A stretch of 59,191 bases of DNA from a virus. Shown piece after piece: positions 7,408 through 14,283 of the stretch. The notes beneath the pieces are model-generated. The model did no database searches, was not told where the DNA came from, and was given only the letters and a program-made list of their open reading frames with translations. A program made the position numbers and the translations under genes. How positions within the stretch are numbered: the stretch's first letter is position 1; each line of letters begins with the position of its first letter. The stretch lies in IMG/VR virus record IMGVR_UViG_3300034026_000014, positions 1 to 59,191 of that record; one strand, written 5' to 3'.

Positions 7408-7736
7408 GCGAGGTAAGAGGGCCGGCCGGACGGTGCGAGCCTGAAGCCACACCGGGGCTTCGCATCTTCGCGCCCCCGGGGGCGAAAGTTTGTAAGTACC
7501 TCTGCTACTGGTGCGAACGCCTGTTGGTGTGCGATTGCGAGGGCGACACCGGCTGCGGGTACGACACGGTGGGACTACTCGACCGTCGCTGTCTGGCCGA
7601 AGGGGCACACTGCCATTATCCGAAGTTCTGTGTTGATTGCTACGAAGCTATCTATGCTCCGTACGAAACGCGGAAAACCATATTCAGTGCCCACGGCTCG
7701 CCCTTGGCGGAAGTCGAGCCGGCACTGACAGCTTGA
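7404..7736 (+). CDS. Cysteine-rich early protein, probable zinc binder
   Basis: 110 residues from ATG 7404 (ATGA overlap with the upstream stop). It contains at least nine cysteines, including CKYLCYWC, CDCEGDTGC and CVDC, fitting two or more zinc sites. No family recognised. Confidence 0.45.
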   Translation: MSEVRGPAGRCEPEATPGLRIFAPPGAKVCKYLCYWCERLLVCDCEGDTGCGYDTVGLLDRRCLAEGAHCHYPKFCVDCYEAIYAPYETRKTIFSAHGSPLAEVEPALTA

Positions 7737-7833
7737 GGGCCGGAGAATCAAAAAGCGGCGGGCGCGTCCCGGCCCTCAAGTAAATAGGGAGGCGCGCCCG
7801 CTTATCTTTATCGTTCCGACGCGGGGGAGATGA

Positions 7834-8292
7834 ATGGAAGGCGGGAAGAAATTCGACTGCGCGGACTGCGTGGCGTTCTGCTGCTCGAACGTCTACGAGG
7901 TGTTGTTGACGGCCGTCGAGGTGGCGCGCCTCTCGCTCCGGCTGAACGTGGGGCCGGCCGAGTTCAAGCGGCGCTACACCACCGACGGCTCGACGCTCGC
8001 CAAGAAGCCCGACCCCATCTTCGGCAAGGCGTGCGTCTTCCTCGACCTGGACGCGCGCCACTGCACGATCTACTCGTCGAGGCCGGGGGTCTGTAAGGTG
8101 TGGCCGCGCCCCGAGCACGCCGCACCCGGCGCCGAGGGCCGCTGCGGCTTCTACGACGTCTACACGCACCTGCGCAACGAGCTGGAGCCGACCGCCATGC
8201 CGCTCTTCCAGCTCGTGAGGGTGCAGGAGTCGGAGCACCCGGCGACGCGGCCGAATCCGGCGCGGGCCGCCGGCGCCGCAGGGGGTGAGTGA
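7834..8292 (+). CDS. YkgJ-family cysteine-cluster protein
   Basis: 152 residues. FDCADCVAFCCSN near the N-terminus, a central CVFLDLDARHCTIYSSRPGVC and KVWPRP make the cysteine pattern of the YkgJ / putative zinc- or iron-chelating domain family. The molecular role of that family is not well established. The start is ATG 7834; an overlapping ATG at 7830 is in another frame. It opens a second group of tightly packed early genes after a 97-bp gap. Confidence 0.7.
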   Translation: MEGGKKFDCADCVAFCCSNVYEVLLTAVEVARLSLRLNVGPAEFKRRYTTDGSTLAKKPDPIFGKACVFLDLDARHCTIYSSRPGVCKVWPRPEHAAPGAEGRCGFYDVYTHLRNELEPTAMPLFQLVRVQESEHPATRPNPARAAGAAGGE

Positions 8293-8780
8293 TGGGCGAA
8301 GAAGAGTTCGACCGGGGGAGGGCGGCGGAAGCGCTGGAGGAGTTGAGCGGACGCGTGATGGCTGCCTGCGCGCTCGTCGTCGGGCTGGGGTTCCGCCGGA
8401 GTCGCTGTCACGACTGCGCCTTCCGGCCCGGGAGCCCCGAGATGAAGGAGTTCCACGAGACCTACCCGTCGAAGATGGCGACGATCCACGAGGAACTCGA
8501 CTACTACCTCTCGGGCGAGGGCGGGCGCGTCCCCGTCTTCTTCTGTCACCAGGGCATGCCGACAGGGCCGAAGGGGCCGCCGGACTACCGGCCGCCGCGG
8601 GACGAGCGCGGCGTGCCCCTGGGGTTCCCGGTCTGCGCGGGCTTCCGCAAGCTCGTCGATTCGTGCGTCAGTGACCTTAACAACCGCCTCGACGATTTGG
8701 GCGGCGAACCCGGATGCTCGCCTCCGCCGCCGACGGTCGAGCCGGAGGTCTGCGACTCGCACGAGCCGGGGGCGGCCTGA
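8292..8780 (+). CDS. Hypothetical protein with paired cysteines
   Basis: About 162 residues. It has a CHDC pair near residue 40, a later FFCHQG and CAGF, and a proline-rich C-terminus. ATG 8292 overlaps the YkgJ stop. The cysteine/histidine pattern suggests a metal site; no family assigned. Confidence 0.4.
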   Translation: MGEEEFDRGRAAEALEELSGRVMAACALVVGLGFRRSRCHDCAFRPGSPEMKEFHETYPSKMATIHEELDYYLSGEGGRVPVFFCHQGMPTGPKGPPDYRPPRDERGVPLGFPVCAGFRKLVDSCVSDLNNRLDDLGGEPGCSPPPPTVEPEVCDSHEPGAA

Positions 8781-8792
8781 AGGGGGTCGGGG

Positions 8793-9008
8793 ATGCACGT
8801 CAAGCGGTCCACTGCCGGGCGCAAAGAGGACGTGAGGGAGAAGTGCTCGCGGATGACGGCCACGGCCATGAACGACTGCGAGAGGGTCTTCCTGGCCGCG
8901 CTCGCCGAGGGGCTCGCCGCCGGGCTCCCGATCCGGATCGGGAATGAGGAGTGGGTCGTCGAGCGAGACACGGCGCCCCAACCGACTGAGGTGAAGAATG
9001 CACTTTGA
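8793..9008 (+). CDS. Small early hypothetical protein
   Basis: 71 residues, same strand, 12 bp after the previous stop and overlapping the next start by 11 bases. A helical middle (CERVFLAALAEGLAAGLP) is visible. No domain recognised. Confidence 0.4.
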   Translation: MHVKRSTAGRKEDVREKCSRMTATAMNDCERVFLAALAEGLAAGLPIRIGNEEWVVERDTAPQPTEVKNAL

Positions 9009-9267
9009 TGAGTACCGGGCCGCGCCGAACGACAAGGAGCCCGACGGCCGCTGCGACCAGCTCTGGCGGCGGTGGGGCCGCGAAGACCCCTGCAAGAGTG
9101 CGGCGGAGAAGATCGTCGTCCTCGACCCCGGCCCGGGCTTCGCGGTGATGTGCGGGGAGCACTTCCGGCGTTTCCACCAGACGCAGGGCGGCCGCGGCTA
9201 CACGCACGAGCCTTACACGGCCGCGCGCGCCCGCCACCTGAAGGCGACAACGCCTGTAGGGGGTTGA
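8998..9267 (+). CDS. Small early hypothetical protein
   Basis: 89 residues, overlapping the preceding gene. It has three cysteines and a histidine-containing MCGEHFRRFHQ segment that could bind metal. Function unknown. Confidence 0.4.
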   Translation: MHFDEYRAAPNDKEPDGRCDQLWRRWGREDPCKSAAEKIVVLDPGPGFAVMCGEHFRRFHQTQGGRGYTHEPYTAARARHLKATTPVGG

Positions 9268-9268
9268 G

Positions 9269-9313
9269 ATGGCCGTACTCGACCGCCACGCGAAGAGGAG
9301 CAAAGACAGATGA
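9269..9313 (+). CDS. 14-codon mini-ORF coupling two genes
   Basis: ATG at 9269 lies two bases after the previous stop, and the mini-ORF's TGA overlaps the next gene's ATG (ATGA at 9310-9313). It encodes only MAVLDRHAKRSKDR. It may serve only to couple translation across the gap, or be chance. Confidence 0.25.
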   Translation: MAVLDRHAKRSKDR

Positions 9314-9525
9314 AAAACGAGACGGTAGTCGGCGCCCTCCGCGTCTCTGACGCGCGCCCCGGCGTAGTCGTCGGCGGTTCGACCAGGGGGGCGTGCGCCG
9401 ACTGCGGCGCCGCGGTCTGGGTCGCGCCGTCCTCGCGCAAAATCCTCCGCCTGAAGGGGGCCGTCTTGTCCCCTGTCAGCCGCGAGCAGGCGCGGGAGAT
9501 AGCGGGGCACCTCCGGAGGAACTGA
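9310..9525 (+). CDS. Small protein with CxxC zinc motif
   Basis: 71 residues. ACADCGAAVWVAPSSR gives a single CxxC pair, and the C-terminus is helical. Same early operon. No function assignable. Confidence 0.4.
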   Translation: MKNETVVGALRVSDARPGVVVGGSTRGACADCGAAVWVAPSSRKILRLKGAVLSPVSREQAREIAGHLRRN

Positions 9526-9530
9526 CGGCG

Positions 9531-9830
9531 ATGGTCTACGTCGTGAGCCTCCTCGTCGAGGGCGACAACAAAGAGCGGCTGCGCGCGTTCTTCGGCGAAG
9601 GGCCGGCGCGGCTCTACGTCGAGAGGTTAGGCGAGCGGCTGGGGCGGCTGACAGACGCCGGGCGGACGAACCTGTACCTCGCGCACGCCACGCTCTACAT
9701 CGTCGTCCGCACCGGCAGGCTCTCACGGCTCGATTCTTTCGACGGTCACGACCGCGGCGACGGCCTCTGGCACGGGTGGGAATCTGGGCTCCCGGCCGAG
9801 TTGTTTAGGTCTCATTTTCGGGTCCCTTAA
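9531..9830 (+). CDS. Early hypothetical protein
   Basis: 99 residues from ATG 9531, directly after the previous gene and 16 bp before the integrase. An amphipathic N-terminal half with YVVSLLVEGDNKERLRAFFG is visible. No domain recognised. Confidence 0.4.
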   Translation: MVYVVSLLVEGDNKERLRAFFGEGPARLYVERLGERLGRLTDAGRTNLYLAHATLYIVVRTGRLSRLDSFDGHDRGDGLWHGWESGLPAELFRSHFRVP

Positions 9831-9846
9831 TCGACTTGGACTATTA

Positions 9847-11127
9847 GTGAGAAAGGGTAAACACAATAGTATTCCGGGGGGCGGTCGGGGCGGCCCTAAA
9901 TCAGCCGCGGCGCTCAAATTAGCGCCCGCGGCCCCGCCCGCGGCCGCCCCCGGGCTCCTGCCGGAATTCGCCCCGCAAAAAGTAGCCCTTTTTCCGCCCT
10001 CGGCGCTCGGCAATTCCGCGCGCCTTTTCCTCTCAGGATTGTCCGCCTCGGCCCGGCGCTCGACGGCCGCGCGCCTCACAAAATTCACCTCGTTCTTCGG
10101 GCACACGGTGGACTCCTTCCCCTGGGCCGAGCTCAGCCCGGCCCACGTGCTCGCGGCCCGCGGGCTGCTGATAGAGACCGGGGCGGCGCCCCCGTCGGTC
10201 AACCTGCTTCTCTCACACCTGCGGGGCGTGGCGCGCACGCAGCGCCGCGTCCGGCCCGACCTGATGTCGGCCGAGACCTGCGCCGCCATCTGTGAGGTGG
10301 AGGGCGTGCGGGGGAAGTCGGCGCCGGCGGGCCGGGCCCTCCGCGAGGAGGAGATCGCGGAGCTCTCCCGCGTCTGCGCGCGCGACCGCAGCCCCGCGGG
10401 CGCGCGCGACCTGGCGCTGCTGTCTCTCCTCTATTACGTCGGCCTGCGGCGTGACGAGGTCTGCCGGCTGGAGCCCGACGACTGGCGCCAGCGAGACAAC
10501 CGCCTCCGCGTCATGGGTAAAGGCGCCAAGGAGGAGTTCGTCTACGTGGAGGCGAAGCAGGCGCGCCTGGCGCTCGGGCGATGGCTGAGGCGGCGGGGTC
10601 GGCGTCCGGGCTCGCTCTTCTGCTCGGTGTGGCGCGGCGGCCGCATCCGGGACGGCGCCGGCGCCGTCCGAAAGCTCTCGGGCGATGCCGTCTACAAACT
10701 CGTCGAGCGCCGCGCTCGTGAGGCGGGGCTGCGTCCGTGCACGCCGCACGACCTGCGCCGCTCGGCCGTCACGCACCTGCTGGAGCGCGGCGCCGACGCG
10801 CTGAAGGTGCAGGCGTTCGCCCGCCACGAGCAGCTCTCGACGACGACCCGCTACGACCGGCGGCGCGAGGAGGCCAAGCGCGAGGCCGCCCGCCGGCTCG
10901 CCGAACTCAAGCGCGTCCCGCCGGCGCCGCTCAAGCCCAGGCCGCGACGCGCGCGCCGAAAGGGTAAGAAGGGCCGCGGCGGGCGGCCGCGGCTCGCCCC
11001 GCTGGAGGCGCGGCCGCGCGCGGAGCTGCTGGCGCTCGCCCTCGCGCACGGGGCCGCGGCCCCGGAACGTGCGACGCGGGCGGAACTGGCCGCGGCGATC
11101 AGGGCGGCAGTCGGGGGCGGGGATTGA
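9847..11127 (+). CDS. Tyrosine recombinase (phage integrase) with SAP/HeH-like tail
   Basis: 426 residues, GTG start at 9847. The SAM-like core-binding domain spans about 55-140. The catalytic domain shows Arg in GLRRDEV (about 201), HDLR (H301, R304), H327 in ARHEQLS, and nucleophile Y336 nine residues later, a complete R-H-R-H-Y set. Beyond the catalytic domain an unusual basic extension ends in a helix-extension-helix (RAELLALALAHGAA...TRAELAAAIRAA), like the SAP/HeH or Rho-N fold, probably extra DNA contact. The stop codon lies inside a 24-bp sequence repeated exactly at 28593, so that repeat is a candidate att core. Confidence 0.9.
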   Translation: MRKGKHNSIPGGGRGGPKSAAALKLAPAAPPAAAPGLLPEFAPQKVALFPPSALGNSARLFLSGLSASARRSTAARLTKFTSFFGHTVDSFPWAELSPAHVLAARGLLIETGAAPPSVNLLLSHLRGVARTQRRVRPDLMSAETCAAICEVEGVRGKSAPAGRALREEEIAELSRVCARDRSPAGARDLALLSLLYYVGLRRDEVCRLEPDDWRQRDNRLRVMGKGAKEEFVYVEAKQARLALGRWLRRRGRRPGSLFCSVWRGGRIRDGAGAVRKLSGDAVYKLVERRAREAGLRPCTPHDLRRSAVTHLLERGADALKVQAFARHEQLSTTTRYDRRREEAKREAARRLAELKRVPPAPLKPRPRRARRKGKKGRGGRPRLAPLEARPRAELLALALAHGAAAPERATRAELAAAIRAAVGGGD

Positions 11128-11147
11128 TTAATCAATTTTTTTTCAAT
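11124..11147. repeat. 24-bp direct repeat, left copy (candidate attachment core)
   Basis: TTGATTAATCAA (a perfect palindrome) followed by eight T and CAAT. Identical, in the same orientation, to 28593-28616. It overlaps the integrase stop codon. Palindrome plus T-run also looks like a weak intrinsic terminator, which is the competing explanation. Confidence 0.55.
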
Positions 11148-11161
11148 TCGGGGGGTGGCTG

Positions 11162-11461
11162 ATGCGGATGACCGATGACGAATACCGGCAGACCCAGCGC
11201 AAATTGATGCGCCTCGCAGTCGAGGTGCAGGGGCTCGACTTCCAGGGCTTCCTGGAAAGGATCGCCGAGGCCGAATCGGCGGGCCCCGTCCTCGACCCGA
11301 CGCTCTACCGCCGCGGCGCCGCGGCGCTGGCCGCCGTGAAGGAGGTGGCGTTGGCGGGGCGCGGGATGAAGAAGGCTTACGAGGCACACCCGCGTGAGCT
11401 GATGCCGGCCGTGCTGGACGCCTTCACGGCGGAGGAACTCGCCCGCGCGGGAATCGTGTGA
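11162..11461 (+). CDS. Hypothetical helical protein
   Basis: 99 residues, beginning 15 bp after the left 24-bp repeat. Predominantly helical and charged (DDEYRQTQRKLMRLAVEVQG). No family recognised. Confidence 0.4.
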   Translation: MRMTDDEYRQTQRKLMRLAVEVQGLDFQGFLERIAEAESAGPVLDPTLYRRGAAALAAVKEVALAGRGMKKAYEAHPRELMPAVLDAFTAEELARAGIV

Positions 11462-11507
11462 CGGGCGGCGGCTTTGGCTAAACGGGACGCCGGGGAGGGC
11501 GTGACGC

Positions 11508-11717
11508 ATGGCGAGGAGAAACTTTGGCTGGCCCGACGGCGGTCGGACTGACGCGCGGCCGGCGCGGAAGAGGCTGAGGGATTACAACCAGGTCGAGGCG
11601 ACGCGCGCGGGGTCGGGCTGTCTGGAGACGTTCGCCGTCTGGATAGTCATCGGGGGCCTAGCCCTGGTCGCCCTGGCCGTCGCCGGCGCCGTCAGCGCCT
11701 TCAGGGCGCTCAGGTGA
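11508..11717 (+). CDS. Small single-pass membrane protein
   Basis: 69 residues. A basic N-terminus is followed by one hydrophobic segment (about 41-65, FAVWIVIGGLALVALAVAGAV). The N-terminus is probably cytoplasmic by the positive-inside rule. Function unknown. Confidence 0.45.
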   Translation: MARRNFGWPDGGRTDARPARKRLRDYNQVEATRAGSGCLETFAVWIVIGGLALVALAVAGAVSAFRALR

Positions 11718-11774
11718 TTCGGGCGGCGGGGGAAGGCGCTCTGCCGCGGATGCGCGAAAATCCAGTTGTTAGAA

Positions 11775-11987
11775 ATGGCGGGGATGCGGGATATACGCGC
11801 GCTGAAGGGGATGTGTGCCCGGTGCGGCAAGCGTCCACCTGTTGACGGTCTGCGCCACTGTCAGCCGTGCCTTGATTATCTCAGGGCGCAGGGCCAAGCG
11901 TGGAGGGAGCGGCAGCGTGCTGAAAGGAGCGAATCATGCAGGAGGGCAATACATTCAGGCTGCGCGGCGCTACCCACACCATCGTAA
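11775..11987 (+). CDS. Zinc-ribbon small protein, paralogue A
   Basis: About 71 residues. CARCGKRPPVDGLRHCQPCLDYLRAQ gives four zinc-ligand cysteines, followed by a basic helix (AWRERQRAE). A close paralogue (CRACLDYLRAQSQAWRERQR) occurs at 12810-13193; the two share strong DNA identity over about 50 bp. The 3' end overlaps the next gene. Start uncertain (TTG 11766 or ATG 11775). Confidence 0.45.
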   Translation: MAGMRDIRALKGMCARCGKRPPVDGLRHCQPCLDYLRAQGQAWRERQRAERSESCRRAIHSGCAALPTPS

Positions 11988-12307
11988 AGGTCTGGGACGA
12001 CGGGACGGTGTCGGCGCGCGTCGGGCGCGGCAGGGGGAAAGTAGTCACCTTGACGGCGGAAGAGTTGGCCGCCGTCAAGTCGGGCTCGATGGCCGACGCG
12101 CTGGCTTCCGCCGACCGGCTCATTAGCGAGCACGGCCTGTGCCTCTCCCTTGTCGGCCCGGAGGGCGGTTACTGGTACGCCGACCTCCACGTACCGGGAG
12201 GCGACGCCAACTTAGGCGAGGGGTATATACGAGCCCGCGACCGTACCGAGGCTCTGCGCTTGGCCGTCGAGCGGGCTGAGCGGGTGTTAGGCGCCTGCGA
12301 GCCTTGA
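11936..12307 (+). CDS. Hypothetical protein
   Basis: 123 residues. ATG 11936 has AAAGGAG upstream. The N-terminal third (FRLRGATHTIVKVWDDGTVSA) looks like a small beta-barrel; the C-terminal half is helical. No family recognised. Confidence 0.4.
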   Translation: MQEGNTFRLRGATHTIVKVWDDGTVSARVGRGRGKVVTLTAEELAAVKSGSMADALASADRLISEHGLCLSLVGPEGGYWYADLHVPGGDANLGEGYIRARDRTEALRLAVERAERVLGACEP

Positions 12308-12315
12308 CACCTATC

Positions 12316-12363
12316 GGCGGTGGGCGCTCCTCACCGCCTTAAAAGGCGGCGTCTCCGCGCCGC
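12316..12363. repeat. IS200/IS605-like hairpin repeat, copy A
   Basis: A GC-rich element with inner stem CCGCCTT-AA-AAGGCGG (12334-12349), flanked by GGGCGCTCCTC and GTCTCCGCGCCG. The same flanks and a related stem recur at 13123-13173. Short imperfect palindromes with this layout are typical of IS200/IS605-derived ends, but no TnpA or TnpB is present. Confidence 0.45.
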
Positions 12364-12389
12364 TATAACGTGAGGTAGTTTGGTGAACA

Positions 12390-12420
12390 CTCCCCGCGTT
12401 GAAACGCGGGAGGCTTCTCA
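12390..12420. repeat. Hairpin related to the IS605-like elements
   Basis: CCCGCGTT-GA-AACGCGGG followed by AGGCTTCTC, 27 bp after copy A. It may be the partner end of the same degenerate element, or a short structured RNA upstream of the zinc-ribbon gene at 12442. Confidence 0.4.
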
Positions 12421-12441
12421 AGTCTGTTACGGAGGTGAGAG

Positions 12442-12633
12442 ATGGGTGCGGAAATTTCGGTCGAAATCAAAGCCCGGTGCCCCCGGTGTGGCGTCCCGTG
12501 GGTATTTTCCGACGAAGACTTGCTCGCCCTGAGTGGTGACTTGCTTGTCTCCGTAGAGGCGCAGGCTTTCCTCTGCTCCGACTGCTCGACGGAGTTCGTG
12601 CGGCAGATGGGGAGTCCTAATTGTGAACATTAA
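12442..12633 (+). CDS. Zinc-ribbon small protein
   Basis: 63 residues. CPRCGVPWVF and, 30 residues later, CSDCS make a rubredoxin-type four-cysteine ribbon. The ribosome site GGAGGTGAGAG precedes the ATG. Overlaps the next gene. Confidence 0.5.
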   Translation: MGAEISVEIKARCPRCGVPWVFSDEDLLALSGDLLVSVEAQAFLCSDCSTEFVRQMGSPNCEH

Positions 12634-12817
12634 AGAGGTAGCGCGGCTCGCGGCCGAGTTCGTCAGGGCGTACGAGAACGCTCTCGCCGCCGAGCACTCA
12701 GCGAACGTCTTCCCGAAGGACGTGCTTATTGAGGAGATGCGCCGCCGTGAGGCCGTGGCCCGACAAAAGTACGCGGAGCTAAGGGCGGCAGTTATCGAGA
12801 GGGTAGAACGTGCCTAG
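12623..12817 (+). CDS. Small helical protein
   Basis: 64 residues, GTG start overlapping the preceding gene by 11 bases. Almost entirely helical and charged (EEMRRREAVARQKYAELRAA). No family recognised. Confidence 0.4.
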   Translation: MNIKEVARLAAEFVRAYENALAAEHSANVFPKDVLIEEMRRREAVARQKYAELRAAVIERVERA

Positions 12818-13193
12818 CAAAAACGGGTACCGCAGGCGTAGGGCTAAAGGTCTGTGCGTCGGCGGAAATTGCAAGCAACCGGCGCGGCCGGGGCGCGTCC
12901 TCTGCGACTCGTGCGCGGAAGACGAATCGCTCGCGCACAAGCGCGCGAGGTTAGAGCGCGCGGAGAGTAATAGTTGCGCGCGATGCGGCGGGCGTCCCAT
13001 CTGCCGCGAGCGGCGTTTCTCGACTAGCCGCCGCTTTCCGGCTCGCCACTGTCGGGCCTGTCTGGATTATCTCAGGGCGCAGAGTCAGGCGTGGAGAGAA
13101 CGGCAGCGGAACTTGGGGGCTACCGGCGCGGGGCGCTTCCTCCCCGGCCTAAAGGCCGAGGTCTCCGCGCCGGTAAAGGGAGGTTTGGGATGA
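12810..13193 (+). CDS. Double zinc-ribbon protein, paralogue B, tail altered by hairpin repeat
   Basis: 127 residues, GTG start. There are two cysteine clusters, an N-terminal CVGGNC...CDSC and a second CARCGG...CRACLDYLRAQ that is paralogous to 11775-11987. The paralogy ends at RERQR; the following residues (GRFLPGLKAEVSAP) are encoded by the hairpin element 13123-13173, so an insertion seems to have supplied a new C-terminus. Confidence 0.5.
   Translation: MPSKNGYRRRRAKGLCVGGNCKQPARPGRVLCDSCAEDESLAHKRARLERAESNSCARCGGRPICRERRFSTSRRFPARHCRACLDYLRAQSQAWRERQRNLGATGAGRFLPGLKAEVSAPVKGGLG
13123..13173. repeat. IS200/IS605-like hairpin repeat, copy B
   Basis: Outer arms CCGGCGCGG (13123-13131) and CCGCGCCGG (13165-13173) enclose an inner stem GGCCT-AA-AGGCC. 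Flanks GGGCGCTTCCTC and GTCTCCGCGCCG match copy A. It lies inside the 3' end of the 12810 gene. Confidence 0.5.
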
Positions 13194-13348
13194 AATTAAA
13201 TGAGGCCATCGGCGAGTTTCTAACCGGCTACTGCACTACGTACGGGCGCCGGCGGAAGACTGAAACGGCTTACCGCTCAGACCTGGCCCAGTTCCTGGCG
13301 TTCGCCGTCCTCGGGATTCCGCCGTCCCCGTATGCCGACAGGGCATAA
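13190..13348 (+). pseudogene. Truncated tyrosine recombinase, N-terminal domain only
   Basis: 52 codons: EAIGEFLTGYCTTYGRRRKTETAYRSDLAQFLAFAV is the start of a phage-integrase SAM-like domain (fixed-length core-binding helices), then a stop. The catalytic domain is absent. The break coincides with the start of an AT-richer block of minus-strand genes, so an insertion or deletion probably removed the rest. Confidence 0.6.
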
Positions 13349-13373
13349 GGAAATCTTGTTAATTCGCAGGTAT

Positions 13374-13628
13374 TCACAACGTCCGATAATATATATTACG
13401 TCTGTTGGGAGCTTTGTTGCAAAAGTCAGCGACTAGCTCAAATGTGACTCTCGCTTGGTGTATCTGACAGAGGTATATCTTTATCTTGGCGTGTCTTTTG
13501 TGGACGAACTTCTCAGTCAGAGGAGAGCCACACTTCCACTGCGAATGGTATCCATTCTGCTGTCTTAATTCTTCTAGTTCGGCTTCTTCGTCTACCGTTA
13601 ACCAGATTTCGGGGTCGGGGATACTCAA
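13374..13628 (-). CDS. Hypothetical protein of the AT-richer insert
   Basis: 84 residues. The N-terminus is acidic (LTVDEEAELEELRQQ) and the middle basic. Its base composition is clearly lower in G+C than the phage genes on the left, matching the next two genes. It abuts the truncated integrase. No family recognised. Confidence 0.4.
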   Translation of the reverse strand: MSIPDPEIWLTVDEEAELEELRQQNGYHSQWKCGSPLTEKFVHKRHAKIKIYLCQIHQARVTFELVADFCNKAPNRRNIYYRTL

Positions 13629-13702
13629 TTTTGTGAGGGGATTTGGTTTGTACTTTTAGTATGACAGATTCCAGGGATTGCTCAACTCCTTATATCCACA
13701 GG

Positions 13703-14179
13703 TTAATACCACATACTGACGTGGTAAGTAACCGGAGAGTACACTTCGCCCGCACTTGTGCTAGCAACTACCTGTAAAGCTGCGTCACTGACATCAGAAG
13801 AATGCCAAGAGACAATGATGGTGCCGTCACCACTAAGCGCGCTCACGGTATCAATTGAAGATGAAATAAGTCTTACATAGCCAGTCACAGAATCCTTTAC
13901 GACTGTTCCAGAAAATAACATTGTCGGCTGCACTTGCCCATTAATCGTAAATCCGGTGACAGTTCCGTTGATATGTACTGGCCTATCAACCACAGGTAGG
14001 TTCGGTGTCCACAACCCTTCTGAGGGGACACTAATACTAAAGTCCTTATGGTGACTACCTAAATTCCCGCTGCCAATTGGGTTTTGAGCTAACGCCCCAC
14101 CTCTGCCAGTTGCAATCAATATCCCGATAACTAAACCGACCAGTGCCGCGATAGTGATGCTGGAAGCTGTCTTCTTCAT
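13703..14179 (-). CDS. Membrane-anchored or secreted protein
   Basis: 158 residues. An N-terminal hydrophobic segment (TIAALVGLVIGILIATG, about 9-25) follows two lysines, so it is a signal peptide or anchor. The rest is beta-rich with Gly/Ser/Thr. GGAGGA precedes the ATG. Same low-GC block as its neighbours. Function unknown. Confidence 0.5.
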   Translation of the reverse strand: MKKTASSITIAALVGLVIGILIATGRGGALAQNPIGSGNLGSHHKDFSISVPSEGLWTPNLPVVDRPVHINGTVTGFTINGQVQPTMLFSGTVVKDSVTGYVRLISSSIDTVSALSGDGTIIVSWHSSDVSDAALQVVASTSAGEVYSPVTYHVSMWY

Positions 14180-14283
14180 TGGGTCCTCCTAAGGAAAGAT
14201 CACATCTGCCAATTTGTACCCCGTGTAAGTGACGCTGGTAGTGAACCTCTCGCACATACGCGCGCAATCTACACGCCTACAAG

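Noticed and set aside
11124-11147. 24-bp repeat as a simple intrinsic terminator only
   Set aside because: Not fully excluded, but exact 24-bp identity at two distant sites, one overlapping the integrase stop, is better explained by recombination; the AT-only stem would also be a weak terminator.
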